DNA from: Myxococcota bacterium
GTDB taxonomy: Bacteria > Myxococcota_A > UBA9160 > JAFDET01
Direction: 5' to 3'
DNA length: 34,532 nt
Assembly: GCA_028278065.1 (NCBI GenBank)
Contig: JANQFA010000008.1
Coordinates: 1-34,532, forward strand
Of this stretch, positions 22,272-30,477 are shown one piece after another. The notes under the pieces are model-generated. The model had not been told where the DNA came from, did not search any database, and saw only the letters and a list, made by a program, of their open reading frames with translations. The first letter of the stretch is position 1. The number at the start of each line of letters is the position of its first letter. A program made the position numbers and the translations under genes.

Positions 22272-22933
22272 CCCGCGTACCAGCCCAGCAGGCGGTCGCG
22301 ATCGATCCCGAGACGCCAGCCCACCAGGGCGGCCCAGTTGCGGAGCATGTGGCGCAGGGCGCCTCTCTCGTAGCGTCGAGCCGAGGTCTCGACCGCCTCG
22401 GGCAGGATGACCAGGCGCCCGTGGCGCTTCATGCGCTGAACCAGATCGAGATCCTCCATGAACGGCGTCTCTGGGATGCCGCCGATCATGTCGAGGACAC
22501 TGCGGTGTACGAAGATCGCCTGATCGCCATAGGGCAGGCGGAAGAGCCGATTGCGCCAGCGCACTCCGAACTCGAGGAAGCGCAGTGCGGGACCGGCGCC
22601 CGCGAAGCGCAGCGAGAAGGCGCCCCCCGCCACGGCCGGATCGAGGAGGGCCCCCTCGACCGCGCGACGCCAGCCCTGGGGAAGCCGTGTATCGGCGTGC
22701 AGGAAGAGCAGCACGTCGCCGCCGGCCTCCGCCACGCCCGCACGCAGCTGACGGGCCCGTCCCGGCTCGGACACGACGACGCGCGCGCCCGCCGCGTCGG
22801 CGAGAGACACGGTCTCGTCGCGGCTGCCGCCGTCGGCCACGACCACCTCGCAGTCGGCGGAGCGGGCGCTCTGAACGGCAGCCTGGACCCGGGAGGCCTC
22901 GTCGAGGGTGGGAATGACGACGGAGATCCTCAC
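22268..22933 (-). CDS. glycosyltransferase family 2, TIGR04283-like (221 aa)
   Basis: Short GT-A type glycosyltransferase: SVVIPTLDEASRV at the N-terminus (nucleotide-sugar site), VVVADGGSRDET, and the metal-binding region LLFLHADTRLP (about residues 72-82), then PYGDQAIFVHR and ETPFMEDLDLVQRMKRHG. This layout is that of TIGR04283 ("transferase 2, rSAM/selenodomain-associated"). Donor and acceptor are unknown. GTG at 22933 is the start because upstream codons run into the divergent purM; there is no normal ribosome site, and TAATTT lies 7 bases before the GTG, so the mRNA may be leaderless. It is translationally coupled to the heterodimeric exporter, suggesting the exporter carries the glycosylated product. 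The usual partner TIGR04282 is not here. Confidence 0.88.
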   Translation of the reverse strand: MRISVVIPTLDEASRVQAAVQSARSADCEVVVADGGSRDETVSLADAAGARVVVSEPGRARQLRAGVAEAGGDVLLFLHADTRLPQGWRRAVEGALLDPAVAGGAFSLRFAGAGPALRFLEFGVRWRNRLFRLPYGDQAIFVHRSVLDMIGGIPETPFMEDLDLVQRMKRHGRLVILPEAVETSARRYERGALRHMLRNWAALVGWRLGIDRDRLLGWYAG

Positions 22934-22952
22934 TCCGGCCAAATTAGCCGAT

Positions 22953-22982
22953 TTGACAGCGGGCCGGCGCTTCCCGTATCCA
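22953..22982 (+). promoter_or_regulatory. purM promoter, predicted leaderless start
   Basis: TTGACA (22953-22958), an 18-base spacer, TATCCA (22977-22982), and only six bases before the purM GTG at 22989. The expected transcription start coincides with the start codon, and no Shine-Dalgarno sequence is present. The whole divergent gap (22934-22988) is 55 bases. Confidence 0.65.
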
Positions 22983-22988
22983 TCGTCC

Positions 22989-24083
22989 GTGAGCCCCGCG
23001 AAGTCGTCCGATCCCGATTCCAGCGCGCCGGCGTACGCCCAGGCCGGCGTCGACCTCGACTCCGACGAGGGGTTCGTCTCCGAGATCAAGGAGATCGCCC
23101 GCAGCACCTTCCGGCCGGAGGTGCTCTCCAACATCGGCGGCTTCGCCGGCCTCTTCAAGACGCCGGAACGCTATCGGGAGCCGGTCCTGGTGGCCGGTGC
23201 CGACGGCGTGGGCACCAAGCTGCTCCTGGCCGCCAAGATCGGACGCTACGACACCGTGGGCATCGACTGCGTGGCCATGGTCGTGAACGACCTGGTGGTC
23301 CAGGGCGCCGAGCCCCTCGTCTTCCTCGACTACCTGGCGATGGGCGAGCAGGATCCCGAGATCGCCGCATCGACCCTTCGAGGTGTCGCCGAGGGATGCA
23401 AGCGGGCGGGCTGCGCGCTGCTCGGCGGAGAAACCGCCACCATGCCCGGCGTCTACCCCAAGGGCGAGGTGGAGCTGGTGGGCTTCGGGGTCGGCGTCTG
23501 CGAGCGCGACAAGGTGCTGGACGGCTCGGCGATCCGGGGCGGCGACGCGGTGATCGGAGTCGGCTCGGGCGGTCTGCACAGCAACGGCTACTCGCTGGTG
23601 CGCGCGGTGGTGGACGAAGGCCTCGAGGCGGGTCGCTTCGGCCTGTTCGACGAGATCGACGAGCTCAACACCAGCCTGGCCAGCGCCCTGCTGACGCCCA
23701 CCCGCATCTACGTGAAGCCCGTACTCAATCTGCTGCGCGACTTCGACGTGCACGGGATCGTCCACGTCACCGGTGGGGGCTTCGAAGGCAACCTGCCGCG
23801 CATCCTACCCGACGGCCTGATGGCCCGCGTCGATCCGCAGAGCTGGCCGCGCCCCCCCATCTTCGGGTGGATCCAGCGTCAGAAGGAGGTCGCCGAGGAC
23901 GAGATGCTGCGCGTCTTCAACTGCGGAATCGGCCTCGTCCTCTTCGTACCACAGGAGTCCGACGAGGAGATCTGCGACCGGCTGCGCGCCCTGGGGGAGC
24001 GCCCGCACCGCATCGGGGTCGTGGAGCGGCGAGGCGACGGCGACCCGGCGCTCGCGTTCGAGCCGGGCGCCGCCGGCGACTGA
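22989..24083 (+). CDS. purM: phosphoribosylformylglycinamidine cyclo-ligase, AIR synthetase (364 aa)
   Basis: Fifth step of purine synthesis: closes FGAM to aminoimidazole ribotide with ATP. Recognised by YAQAGVDLDSDEGFV at the N-terminus, the ATP-binding GADGVGTKLLLA (around residue 73), GIDCVAMVVNDLVVQGAEPL, GGETATMPGVY (about 146) and GGLHSNGYSLVR, then HVTGGGFEGNLPRILP. Length is typical, with an 11-residue Ser/Pro-rich start. GTG at 22989 is chosen over an upstream ATG at 22908, which would overlap the divergent glycosyltransferase and place the promoter inside the gene. The stop overlaps the next gene (TGATG). Confidence 0.95.
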   Translation: MSPAKSSDPDSSAPAYAQAGVDLDSDEGFVSEIKEIARSTFRPEVLSNIGGFAGLFKTPERYREPVLVAGADGVGTKLLLAAKIGRYDTVGIDCVAMVVNDLVVQGAEPLVFLDYLAMGEQDPEIAASTLRGVAEGCKRAGCALLGGETATMPGVYPKGEVELVGFGVGVCERDKVLDGSAIRGGDAVIGVGSGGLHSNGYSLVRAVVDEGLEAGRFGLFDEIDELNTSLASALLTPTRIYVKPVLNLLRDFDVHGIVHVTGGGFEGNLPRILPDGLMARVDPQSWPRPPIFGWIQRQKEVAEDEMLRVFNCGIGLVLFVPQESDEEICDRLRALGERPHRIGVVERRGDGDPALAFEPGAAGD

Positions 24084-25483
24084 TGCCCGAGCTGCCCTCC
24101 TCGGGACGCAGCCACCTGCGGGCGCGCCGTTGGGACGCGGTCGTGCTGGGCGGGGCGCTGCCGGGCCTGGTCACCGCCGCGCACCTGTGCCTGGGGGGCA
24201 AGCGGGTCCTGGTCGTCGAGGAGGAGCGGAGCACGCGGGCCTTCGACCCGGTGCGCGAGCCCTTCGTGCTGACCGGCGCGGCCGGCGGCGGCGTGCTGGG
24301 CGAGGTCCTGCGCGATCTGGCGGTACCGCTCATCGACCTGCGCCGGCTGGAGCCGGATCCGATCACCTTCCAGGTGGTCATGCCGGACGCGCGTCTCGAC
24401 GTGGGGGCCGCCGCGCGCACCGCCGAGGAGCTGGTGGGCTGGGGCCTTGCCAAGCCGGACACGGTGCAGCCGCTGCTGCGCGCCCTGCAGCGGGCCGCGG
24501 CCGCGGAGCACGACGCCATGCTCGCCTCGCCCGTGGTGCGTACCGGCGGCCTGCGCCGTCTCGGCCGCAGCTCGGGCACCCCCACGCGCCACGCGCGCGG
24601 GATGCCCGCGGAGGCCGCTGCGGCACCGCCCGAGCTGGCGCCCTTCTTCGAGGCCCAGCTGCGGGCACTGTCCAACCTGGACACGATGGACCCGGGTCCC
24701 GAGGCGCGCGCGCGCCTGCTGGGTGCGGTGCTGGACGGGGCGCATGCCTTCCCTTCCTCCGAGACCACCCTGCGCGGGCTGCTGCGCGCGCGGGTGCGGG
24801 CGCTGCACGGCGAGTTCCGCGCACTGCCCGGGGGCTTCGAGCTGATCTCGGCCGAGGGCGAGCCCGGCATCGCACCGGCGCGCAGCACCGAGCTGTGGCT
24901 GGGCCGGGCGCTGGTGGTGAACGCCCCGTTCGGGACCCTCACCCGCTTCTTTCGCGCCAACGACGCCCCGGTCCCGGCCATGCTCGATGCGGCCGAGCCG
25001 CGACGCCGACGCCGCGCCATGCACCTGCACACCCGGGCCGACGTGGTCCCGGAAGGGATGGCGCGGCGCGTGATCCACGTCGCCGACCCCGCCGTGCCGA
25101 TCGACGGGGCCAACGCCATCTCGATCTCCGTCCATCCCGCCGCAGGCTCCAGCGACGCCGTGGACGTGGTGGCTACCGCCGCCTGTGACATCGCCGCCGG
25201 GCCGGCGGCGGACGCGGCGATCGAGGCCACCGTGCGCGACCTGATGCCCTTCAGCGACGAGCGTCTCGTGAGCCGCCCCGTCGAGACACCGCAGTGGGAC
25301 GACGACGCCGTCCTCGAGGACCCGCCCCGCGCAGCCGCCTGGCCGGCCGACGTCGAGGTCCGCATCTCCTCGCGGCCGCCCGTCTACGCCCTGCCCCGCG
25401 CCGCCGTGGCCGGCCTGGGCGTCGAAGGCGACATCCTGCTCGGCTGGCGCGCCGGAGAGCGGATCGGCGCGGACCTGGGGTAG
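24083..25483 (+). CDS. FAD/NAD(P)-binding Rossmann protein of unknown function (466 aa)
   Basis: I do not recognise a specific enzyme. The N-terminus has a dinucleotide-binding fold of the phytoene-desaturase/amine-oxidase kind: DAVVLGGALPGLVTAAHL (about residues 18-35) followed by GGKRVLVVEEE, where Glu ends the second strand as in FAD binders. The glycine pattern is GGALPG rather than GxGxxG. The middle is Ala/Arg/Leu-rich and helical; the C-terminal third has strand-like patches (DVEVRISSRPPVYAL, GVEGDILLGWRAGERIG), the last resembling the end of an FAD oxidoreductase. No signal peptide or membrane segment is clear. It overlaps purM by one base (TGATG) and precedes an MsbA-type exporter by 81 bases. 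A lipid or carotenoid-like oxidoreductase, or a non-catalytic FAD-fold protein, are the main options. Confidence 0.75.
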   Translation: MPELPSSGRSHLRARRWDAVVLGGALPGLVTAAHLCLGGKRVLVVEEERSTRAFDPVREPFVLTGAAGGGVLGEVLRDLAVPLIDLRRLEPDPITFQVVMPDARLDVGAAARTAEELVGWGLAKPDTVQPLLRALQRAAAAEHDAMLASPVVRTGGLRRLGRSSGTPTRHARGMPAEAAAAPPELAPFFEAQLRALSNLDTMDPGPEARARLLGAVLDGAHAFPSSETTLRGLLRARVRALHGEFRALPGGFELISAEGEPGIAPARSTELWLGRALVVNAPFGTLTRFFRANDAPVPAMLDAAEPRRRRRAMHLHTRADVVPEGMARRVIHVADPAVPIDGANAISISVHPAAGSSDAVDVVATAACDIAAGPAADAAIEATVRDLMPFSDERLVSRPVETPQWDDDAVLEDPPRAAAWPADVEVRISSRPPVYALPRAAVAGLGVEGDILLGWRAGERIGADLG

Positions 25484-25530
25484 CCTCGGAGCCGAGCGCG
25501 GCCCCGAGCGCCCACCCGCGCGGTCCCCCT

Positions 25531-25565
25531 GGCGACACCTGCGAGTCCCCCGGAGACACCTGCGA
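25531..25565 (+). repeat. 21-bp-period direct repeat over the ribosome site of the MsbA-like gene
   Basis: GGCGACACCTGCGA (25531-25544) and GGAGACACCTGCGA (25552-25565) match at 13 of 14 bases. The second copy supplies the GGAG (25552-25555), 9 bases before the ATG. No promoter is evident in the 81-base gap, so the ABC gene is probably read from purM. Confidence 0.6.
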
Positions 25566-27388
25566 TGACGAGCCCTTCGGCCAGCCCGGCGGAGACGGCG
25601 CGAAGCCCGTTCTTTCGGCTCCTCGCCTATGTGAGGCCCTACCTGGGCCTGCTGGCGCTCGCGCTGGTCGCCGGCCTCGTCTTCCAGCTCTCCAAGGTCG
25701 GCCTGGTGTCGCTCCTGAAGCCGGTCCTGGACGGGATGACCGGTGCCGCCGGACCGGAGCCGTACGCCGACCTGCCCATCCCGGGGGCCGCGCTCCTGGC
25801 GGGCTGGGTCGGGGCGACCCGGGCGGACGTGGCCAGCGTGCTGCGGGTGGGTGGCGTCCTCGTGGTGGTGACCGCGCTGATGGCCTTCGGAAAGGGCTAC
25901 CTGGAGCGCTACGTCTCGGGTCGCATCCTGGTCGACATCCAGCGAGACCTCTGCGCCAAGCTCCTGCACCTCCCGCTGCGCTTCCACCACGGCATGCGCC
26001 GCGGCGACGCGCTCACCCGGGTGATGAACGACGCCGGGCGCGTCCAGAACGCCCTGGGCATCGCGCTCTCGGACGTGGTCCCCGGCGTGCTCGCCATCGC
26101 CGTGGGGACCTCGGCACTCCTCACCCTCTCGTGGCAGCTCTCGCTCGCGACGCTCGCCGTGGCGCCCCCCGTCGTGGCGGTGATCGCCTTCTTCGGCCGC
26201 CGCATCCGCAAGCGGGCCAAGCGCAGGCAGGAGACCATGGGCGAGGTCACGCAGCGCCTGGTCGACATCCTCTCCGGAATCAAGACCATCAAGGCGTTCC
26301 GCGCGGAGCAGCACGAGGAGCGTGCCTTCTCGGCCGAGAACTGGCGCTACTTCCGCCGCAACATGCGCGTCGAGACCAACCGGGTGGCCTCGCGTTCCAC
26401 CCTCGAGCTGATGAACAATGCCATCGCCCTGGCCGGACTCGGCATCGGCTTCGCGATGGTCGAGCGGGGCCTGTGGGGGCTCAGCCAGGGCGACGTCGTC
26501 GCGTTCCTGGCGATCCTGCAGACGACCTACCGCCCGACCAAGGACCTCGGCAAGGGCTGGAACGCGCTGATGGACGCACTGCCCTCGATGGAGCGGTTCC
26601 TCGAGCTGATCGACGAGCCCCTGGGCGTGGTGGAGGCATCCGACGCGGTCCCCTTCGAGGGTCTGCGCCAGGGGGTGCGGCTGCGGGACGTGTCGTTCGC
26701 CTACGCCGAGGAGCCGGTCCTTCGTCACGTGGACCTCGAGGCGCGCGCGGGCGAGGTGGTGGCCCTGGTGGGGCGCACCGGCGCTGGAAAGACGACCCTG
26801 GCCGACCTGCTGCTGCGCTTCTACGACCCGGTGGAGGGTGCGATCGAGGTGGACGGTGTCGACCTCCGGCGCATCGAACGCACGAGCTTCCTGGAGCGCG
26901 TCGCGGTGGTCACCCAGGAGCCGTTCCTCTTCTCGGGCAGCATATGGGACAACATCTCCTACGCGCGCCCGGAGGCACCCGACGAGGAGATCCGCGCCGC
27001 CGCGAAGACCGCCCACGTCGACGAGTTCGTCGACCAGCTCGCCGCCGGATGGCACACCGAGGTGGGCGAGCAGGGCGTGAAGCTCTCGGGCGGTCAGCGT
27101 CAGCGCATCACCATCGCCCGCGCCATTCTCAAGAACCCGGACATCCTCATCTTCGACGAAGCCACCAGCGCCCTCGACGCCAAGAGCGAGCGCTTCGTCC
27201 GCGAGGCGATCGACCGCCTGCTGGAAGGCCGCACCGTCTTCATCATCGCCCACCGGCTCTCCACGATCCGTCACGCCGACAAGATCGTCGTCCTCGAGAA
27301 CGGCCGGATCGAGCGCATCGGCACCCACGAGGAGCTCCTGGCCCACGACGGCCTCTACCGGGAGCTCGTCTCGCTGCAGGGTGGCTGA
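25565..27388 (+). CDS. MsbA-type ABC exporter, lipid A/glycolipid flippase candidate (607 aa)
   Basis: Full-length half-transporter expected to act as a homodimer at the inner membrane. Membrane domain with six helices in about residues 15-335, including the coupling-loop segment LVDILSGIKTIKAF (232-245), typical of MsbA/lipid flippases. ATPase domain: Walker A GRTGAGKTT (403-411), TQEPFLFSG, signature LSGGQ (507-511), Walker B LIFDEATSALD with intact Glu532, IIAHRLSTI. All catalytic residues are canonical, unlike the heterodimer at 18.6-22.3 kb. ATG at 25565 with GGAG at 9 bases. The stop overlaps the methyltransferase frame by 8 bases. LPS-core-like glycosyltransferases lie just beyond on the other strand, supporting a lipid A-core role, but I leave the symbol open. 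Confidence 0.92.
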   Translation: MTSPSASPAETARSPFFRLLAYVRPYLGLLALALVAGLVFQLSKVGLVSLLKPVLDGMTGAAGPEPYADLPIPGAALLAGWVGATRADVASVLRVGGVLVVVTALMAFGKGYLERYVSGRILVDIQRDLCAKLLHLPLRFHHGMRRGDALTRVMNDAGRVQNALGIALSDVVPGVLAIAVGTSALLTLSWQLSLATLAVAPPVVAVIAFFGRRIRKRAKRRQETMGEVTQRLVDILSGIKTIKAFRAEQHEERAFSAENWRYFRRNMRVETNRVASRSTLELMNNAIALAGLGIGFAMVERGLWGLSQGDVVAFLAILQTTYRPTKDLGKGWNALMDALPSMERFLELIDEPLGVVEASDAVPFEGLRQGVRLRDVSFAYAEEPVLRHVDLEARAGEVVALVGRTGAGKTTLADLLLRFYDPVEGAIEVDGVDLRRIERTSFLERVAVVTQEPFLFSGSIWDNISYARPEAPDEEIRAAAKTAHVDEFVDQLAAGWHTEVGEQGVKLSGGQRQRITIARAILKNPDILIFDEATSALDAKSERFVREAIDRLLEGRTVFIIAHRLSTIRHADKIVVLENGRIERIGTHEELLAHDGLYRELVSLQGG

Positions 27389-28106
27389 GCGGGCCGGGGA
27401 TCGCGCCTCGCCGGGCGCGGCGCCTGTGGTAGCTTCGCACGTCGCCGTGATCGATCCGACGCGTCGTCCCCGGGATCCGCAACGTGCCTGGTACACCCAT
27501 GCGGCGGGACTGCTCCCCGGCAAGGGCGGCCGCTGGATCGACCTGGGCTGCGGCCAGGCGGAGTTCCTCGAGCTGGCCTCCGAGCGCGGGCTGGACGGCG
27601 CGGGCGCCGACGTCCAGATCAACAACGCACGCGCCTGCCGGGCGACGGGGCGCGCGTCCCTGGTGGTCGACCTGCGGCGCCCCCTTCCCTTCCGCGACGC
27701 CTCCCTCGACGGCGCGTCGCTCATCGAGGTGATCGAGCACATCGTCGAGGCCGAAGCGCTGGTCGACGAGCTGGCACGGGTGATCCGACCCGGCGGCTGG
27801 CTCGTGATGACGACACCGAACGTCGCGCACCTCACCTACCGCTGGCGCGCCGTCACGGGGCACGAGCCCAAGCAGGAGGGCTACCACTACCGCTTCTTCG
27901 TCAGGAAGAAGCTCGAGCGCATCTTCGCGCGCGCGGGCTTCCGCGTCGAGGCGCGAGCCTCGTTCGGGAAGCAGGCGCTGCTCTCGAAGCTCGGGCGCCT
28001 CTGCGGCAAGGGCGCCCGCTACAAGTTCCGCTACACGGTGCCGGACTTCGCCGAGAGCCTGCTGGCCCAGCACTTCGTCTGGCGCCTCGAGCGCGGCGTC
28101 GAGTAG
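27381..28106 (+). CDS. class I SAM-dependent methyltransferase (up to 241 aa)
   Basis: Transfers a methyl group from SAM to an unknown small molecule, lipid or sugar. The Methyltransf_11-type fold shows motif I WIDLGCGQAEFLELA (about residues 52-66), an acidic end of strand 2 (GAGADVQ), motif II/III region GASLIEVIEHI and the post-motif VIRPGGWLVMTTPN; then a C-terminal part with HYRFFVRKKLERIFARAGF, common in sugar/polysaccharide methyltransferases. The longest frame begins with GTG at 27381, overlapping the ABC stop by 8 bases; GTG at 27426 or 27447 are alternatives that drop a low-complexity N-terminus. It ends 5 bases from the convergent sugar kinase gene. Context suggests modification of an envelope glycan. 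Confidence 0.85.
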   Translation: MAERAGDRASPGAAPVVASHVAVIDPTRRPRDPQRAWYTHAAGLLPGKGGRWIDLGCGQAEFLELASERGLDGAGADVQINNARACRATGRASLVVDLRRPLPFRDASLDGASLIEVIEHIVEAEALVDELARVIRPGGWLVMTTPNVAHLTYRWRAVTGHEPKQEGYHYRFFVRKKLERIFARAGFRVEARASFGKQALLSKLGRLCGKGARYKFRYTVPDFAESLLAQHFVWRLERGVE

Positions 28107-28111
28107 CCGCC

Positions 28112-29209
28112 TCAGCCCAAGCGGCCCGGGAGCGGCCCGGGCGCCGCGGACGCCGTCTCCTCGACCGGCCCCAGGGTGACCGGGAAGCAGGCCACCTCGA
28201 GCTCCCGGGTCAGGCGCTCGGCCAGGGCCTCGCGCTCCTCGGGCCCGCGCGCGACCAGCTGGGCACAGCCGTCGCCCTGGGAGCCGACACCCTTCCCGCC
28301 CCAGGCCAGCTCGGCCACGGCGGGGTGGTCCAACACCTCGTGGAGGCGGGGGGCGGTCAGCTCCTCCGGACAGGCTGGAGCGATCATGGCGTCGAAGAGG
28401 GCCTGGGCCTCGCTCATCAGGGCGCCGAGGGTGCGGGCGTCACCCCCCTCGATGGCGCTCTTCGCGCGGCCGACCAGCTCGAGGTTGTGCGCGCCGAGCG
28501 CCTCGCGGACGTCGGCGGCCACCGGCCCCGGGGTGTCGGGGAAGCAGGCGTTCAGGTCGCGCAGGATGCGCCGGGTGTCCTTGCCGCGCCGCAGGTCCAC
28601 CACGAGCACGGGAATCGCTCCGCCCGGAACCAGCTCCTCCACCTCGAGCTCCGGACCGTCGAAGCGGAGCAGGGTCGGGCGCCTGCCGTAGGCGCAGATC
28701 TGGTCCATGCGGCCACACTCGGAGCCCGTGCGACGCTCTCCTGCGTAGGCCAGCTCCATCTCGTCTCGGGTCGAGAGGCCCAGGGAGTGGGCGCGGTCGA
28801 AGGCCCGTGCGATCAGGACACAGACGGCCGCGGACGACGAGAGCCCGCGCCCGACGGGGAGGTCGGCCCGGATCGAGAGCGCGAGCCCCTCCACCGGGTG
28901 ACGCGCCAGCACCTCGGCGGCGACGCCCGCCGCGTAGCTGAAGAAGCCTCCGGCTCGGGCGACGGCGTCGAGGGCGGCAGGCGCCGCGGGGATCCGCTCC
29001 GGCCCATGTCGAGTTCCGTCGGCGAGAACCGCCTCGATCACCAGCTCGTCTCCGCCGGGCTCGAACTCGGCGTGGAGCCCCGCGTCGGTGCCGGTCACCA
29101 GGCACGCGCCCGGAGCGATGTGCGGGTGGGTGGCGCGGTGCTCCGCGGCCCAGTCCGCGTGCTCGCCGAACAGACACAGCCTGCCCGGGACGAACGTCGG
29201 CTCGCTCAC
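28112..29209 (-). CDS. GHMP family sugar kinase, galactokinase-like (365 aa)
   Basis: ATP-dependent small-molecule kinase. Motif 1 is PGRLCLFGEHADW (residues 8-20), matching the galactokinase-type GRxxLxGEHxDx; motif 2 is PVGRGLSSSAAV (118-129), the ATP loop; ECGRMDQICAYG resembles the galactokinase GIMDQ segment carrying the catalytic Asp; motif 3 is GGKGVGSQGDGCAQLV near the C-terminus. The Trp in HADW differs from the usual Tyr, so the sugar cannot be named; mevalonate-kinase-like or uronic acid kinases are alternatives. GTG at 29209 overlaps the GT4 stop (GTGA). The frame is open further upstream but that belongs to the overlap with GT4. Last gene of the relA-glycosyltransferase chain; it probably activates a sugar for that pathway. 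Confidence 0.87.
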   Translation of the reverse strand: MSEPTFVPGRLCLFGEHADWAAEHRATHPHIAPGACLVTGTDAGLHAEFEPGGDELVIEAVLADGTRHGPERIPAAPAALDAVARAGGFFSYAAGVAAEVLARHPVEGLALSIRADLPVGRGLSSSAAVCVLIARAFDRAHSLGLSTRDEMELAYAGERRTGSECGRMDQICAYGRRPTLLRFDGPELEVEELVPGGAIPVLVVDLRRGKDTRRILRDLNACFPDTPGPVAADVREALGAHNLELVGRAKSAIEGGDARTLGALMSEAQALFDAMIAPACPEELTAPRLHEVLDHPAVAELAWGGKGVGSQGDGCAQLVARGPEEREALAERLTRELEVACFPVTLGPVEETASAAPGPLPGRLG

Positions 29210-30477
29210 GGTACCTCCAGCACGCGCCGGTAGAGGGTCTCGACGCCCTCTGCCATGCGCTCCGGAGCGAAGAGGCTCTCGGCGCGCCGCCGCGCGGCGG
29301 TTCCCAGCTCGGCAGCCCGTGCGCGGTCGCCGAGCAGGCGTGCCCAGGCTCCGGCCAGGGCGTCGGGATCCTCCTCCACCACGAACCCGGTCTCGCCGTC
29401 CACGACGATCTCGGGCAGGGCGCCGCGGCCCAGGGTGACCGCCGGGATGCCGCACGCCGCCGCCTCGAGGACGGCCCGACAGGTGCCGTCGGATCCGGGC
29501 ACCAGCAGGGTGAACACGTCGATGGCGCGCAGCACGTCCGCGTAGTCGCCTTTCCGGTAGCCGGCGAAGACGACCCGGTCGCCGAGCCCGAGACGTCGGG
29601 CCGGCTCCTCGGCGACGTCGGCGCGGTGGGTTCCGCGACCCACCACCAGGAGCCGTGCGCGCACGTCCCGCTCGAAGAGCCTCCGCGCCGCCTCGAGGAG
29701 CAGCTCGAAGCGCCGGTGGCGCTGGGCCCGGGCCACGATGCCCACGACCCGGTCCTCCGGATCGAGCCCCAGCTCCTTGCGCACGCCGGGATCCGCCGGT
29801 GCCGGTTGGAAGCGCTCGACGTCCACGGCCCCGAACCCTCCCGCGCAGGGTCGGCCGCCCCGGACATTCGCGTTGCGCTGCGCCGCCCCCGGCGACACGC
29901 ACCAGAGACCGTCGCAGCCGGGTCCGAAGAGCCAGCGATTCCAGGGCGCGGCCGAGAGGGGTTCGGCGCTGGCCAGTGAGCGCACGATGCGCGGCGCGTG
30001 GTCGCGTCGGGCATGCCCAGGCAGACGGCCGCCGCGTCGGGCATGCCCGGGCAGACGGCCGCCGTGTCGGGCGTCCCCCGGCAGACGGCCGCCGTGTCGG
30101 GCGCCCCCCGGCAGACCGCCGCCGTGCGGGAGGCGCCGCAGCAGAGGGCTTGCGTGTCGCGCGCACAGCAGCAGCGCGTGGTCGCGGCTGTGCCAGGCGT
30201 GCGCCAGATCGAAGTCGCCGTCGGCGAGGAAGCGGGCCAGGCGGTGGGCGTCGCGGCGATCGCGCCACGGGTGCACGCCGCGTCCGCGTTCGAGGAGGAG
30301 CGCCGGCTCGCGCCCCGCGGCGCGGGCATGGGCCGCCACGCCCTCGCGCCCGACCGGCGCCTCGGGGCACGCCAGCGCCACGTCGTGCCCGCGCGCGGCC
30401 AGTCCATCGGCCAGGCGCAGCATGGGCTCGGCCGGACCGGTCCACTTCCAGTCGCTGGTGATCTGCACGATCCTCAC
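29206..30477 (-). CDS. GT4 family glycosyltransferase with internal repeat insertion (423 aa)
   Basis: GT-B glycosyltransferase. N-terminal domain begins MRIVQITSDWKWTGPAEPMLRLADGLAARGHDV, the usual acceptor-side glycine-loop fold. The C-terminal domain has GIVARAQRHRRFELLLEA, LLVVGRG, DRVVFAGY and the donor-site EX7E-type region GTCRAVLEAAACGIPAVTLGRGALPE. Between them, about residues 100-160, a run of 10-residue units (GGRLPGHARR and variants) is encoded by a 30-bp tandem repeat. It is in frame, so the protein is not broken, but the insertion lies in the N-terminal half of the enzyme and could alter acceptor use. GTG at 30477 overlaps the GT2 stop (GTGA). Retaining lipid or LPS-core transferases are the nearest kind. 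Confidence 0.88.
   Translation of the reverse strand: MRIVQITSDWKWTGPAEPMLRLADGLAARGHDVALACPEAPVGREGVAAHARAAGREPALLLERGRGVHPWRDRRDAHRLARFLADGDFDLAHAWHSRDHALLLCARHASPLLRRLPHGGGLPGGARHGGRLPGDARHGGRLPGHARRGGRLPGHARRDHAPRIVRSLASAEPLSAAPWNRWLFGPGCDGLWCVSPGAAQRNANVRGGRPCAGGFGAVDVERFQPAPADPGVRKELGLDPEDRVVGIVARAQRHRRFELLLEAARRLFERDVRARLLVVGRGTHRADVAEEPARRLGLGDRVVFAGYRKGDYADVLRAIDVFTLLVPGSDGTCRAVLEAAACGIPAVTLGRGALPEIVVDGETGFVVEEDPDALAGAWARLLGDRARAAELGTAARRRAESLFAPERMAEGVETLYRRVLEVP
30001..30180 (-). repeat. 30-bp tandem repeat inside the GT4 gene
   Basis: Four clear copies (30001-30030, 30031-30060, 30061-30090, 30091-30120) differ by two to four bases from neighbour to neighbour; two decayed copies follow (30121-30150, 30151-30180). 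A 16-base sequence, GC(G/A)GCGCGTGGTCGCG, occurs at 29991-30006 and again at 30171-30186, exactly 180 bases (six units) apart. The period is a multiple of three. Confidence 0.93.

Noticed and set aside
28112..30445. One 777-codon frame covering the sugar kinase and part of GT4, and one 1007-codon frame (30474-33497) covering GT2 and rel
   Set aside because: Each is a real gene whose frame happens to stay open upstream; the GTGA overlaps and conserved N-termini mark separate genes, not fusions.
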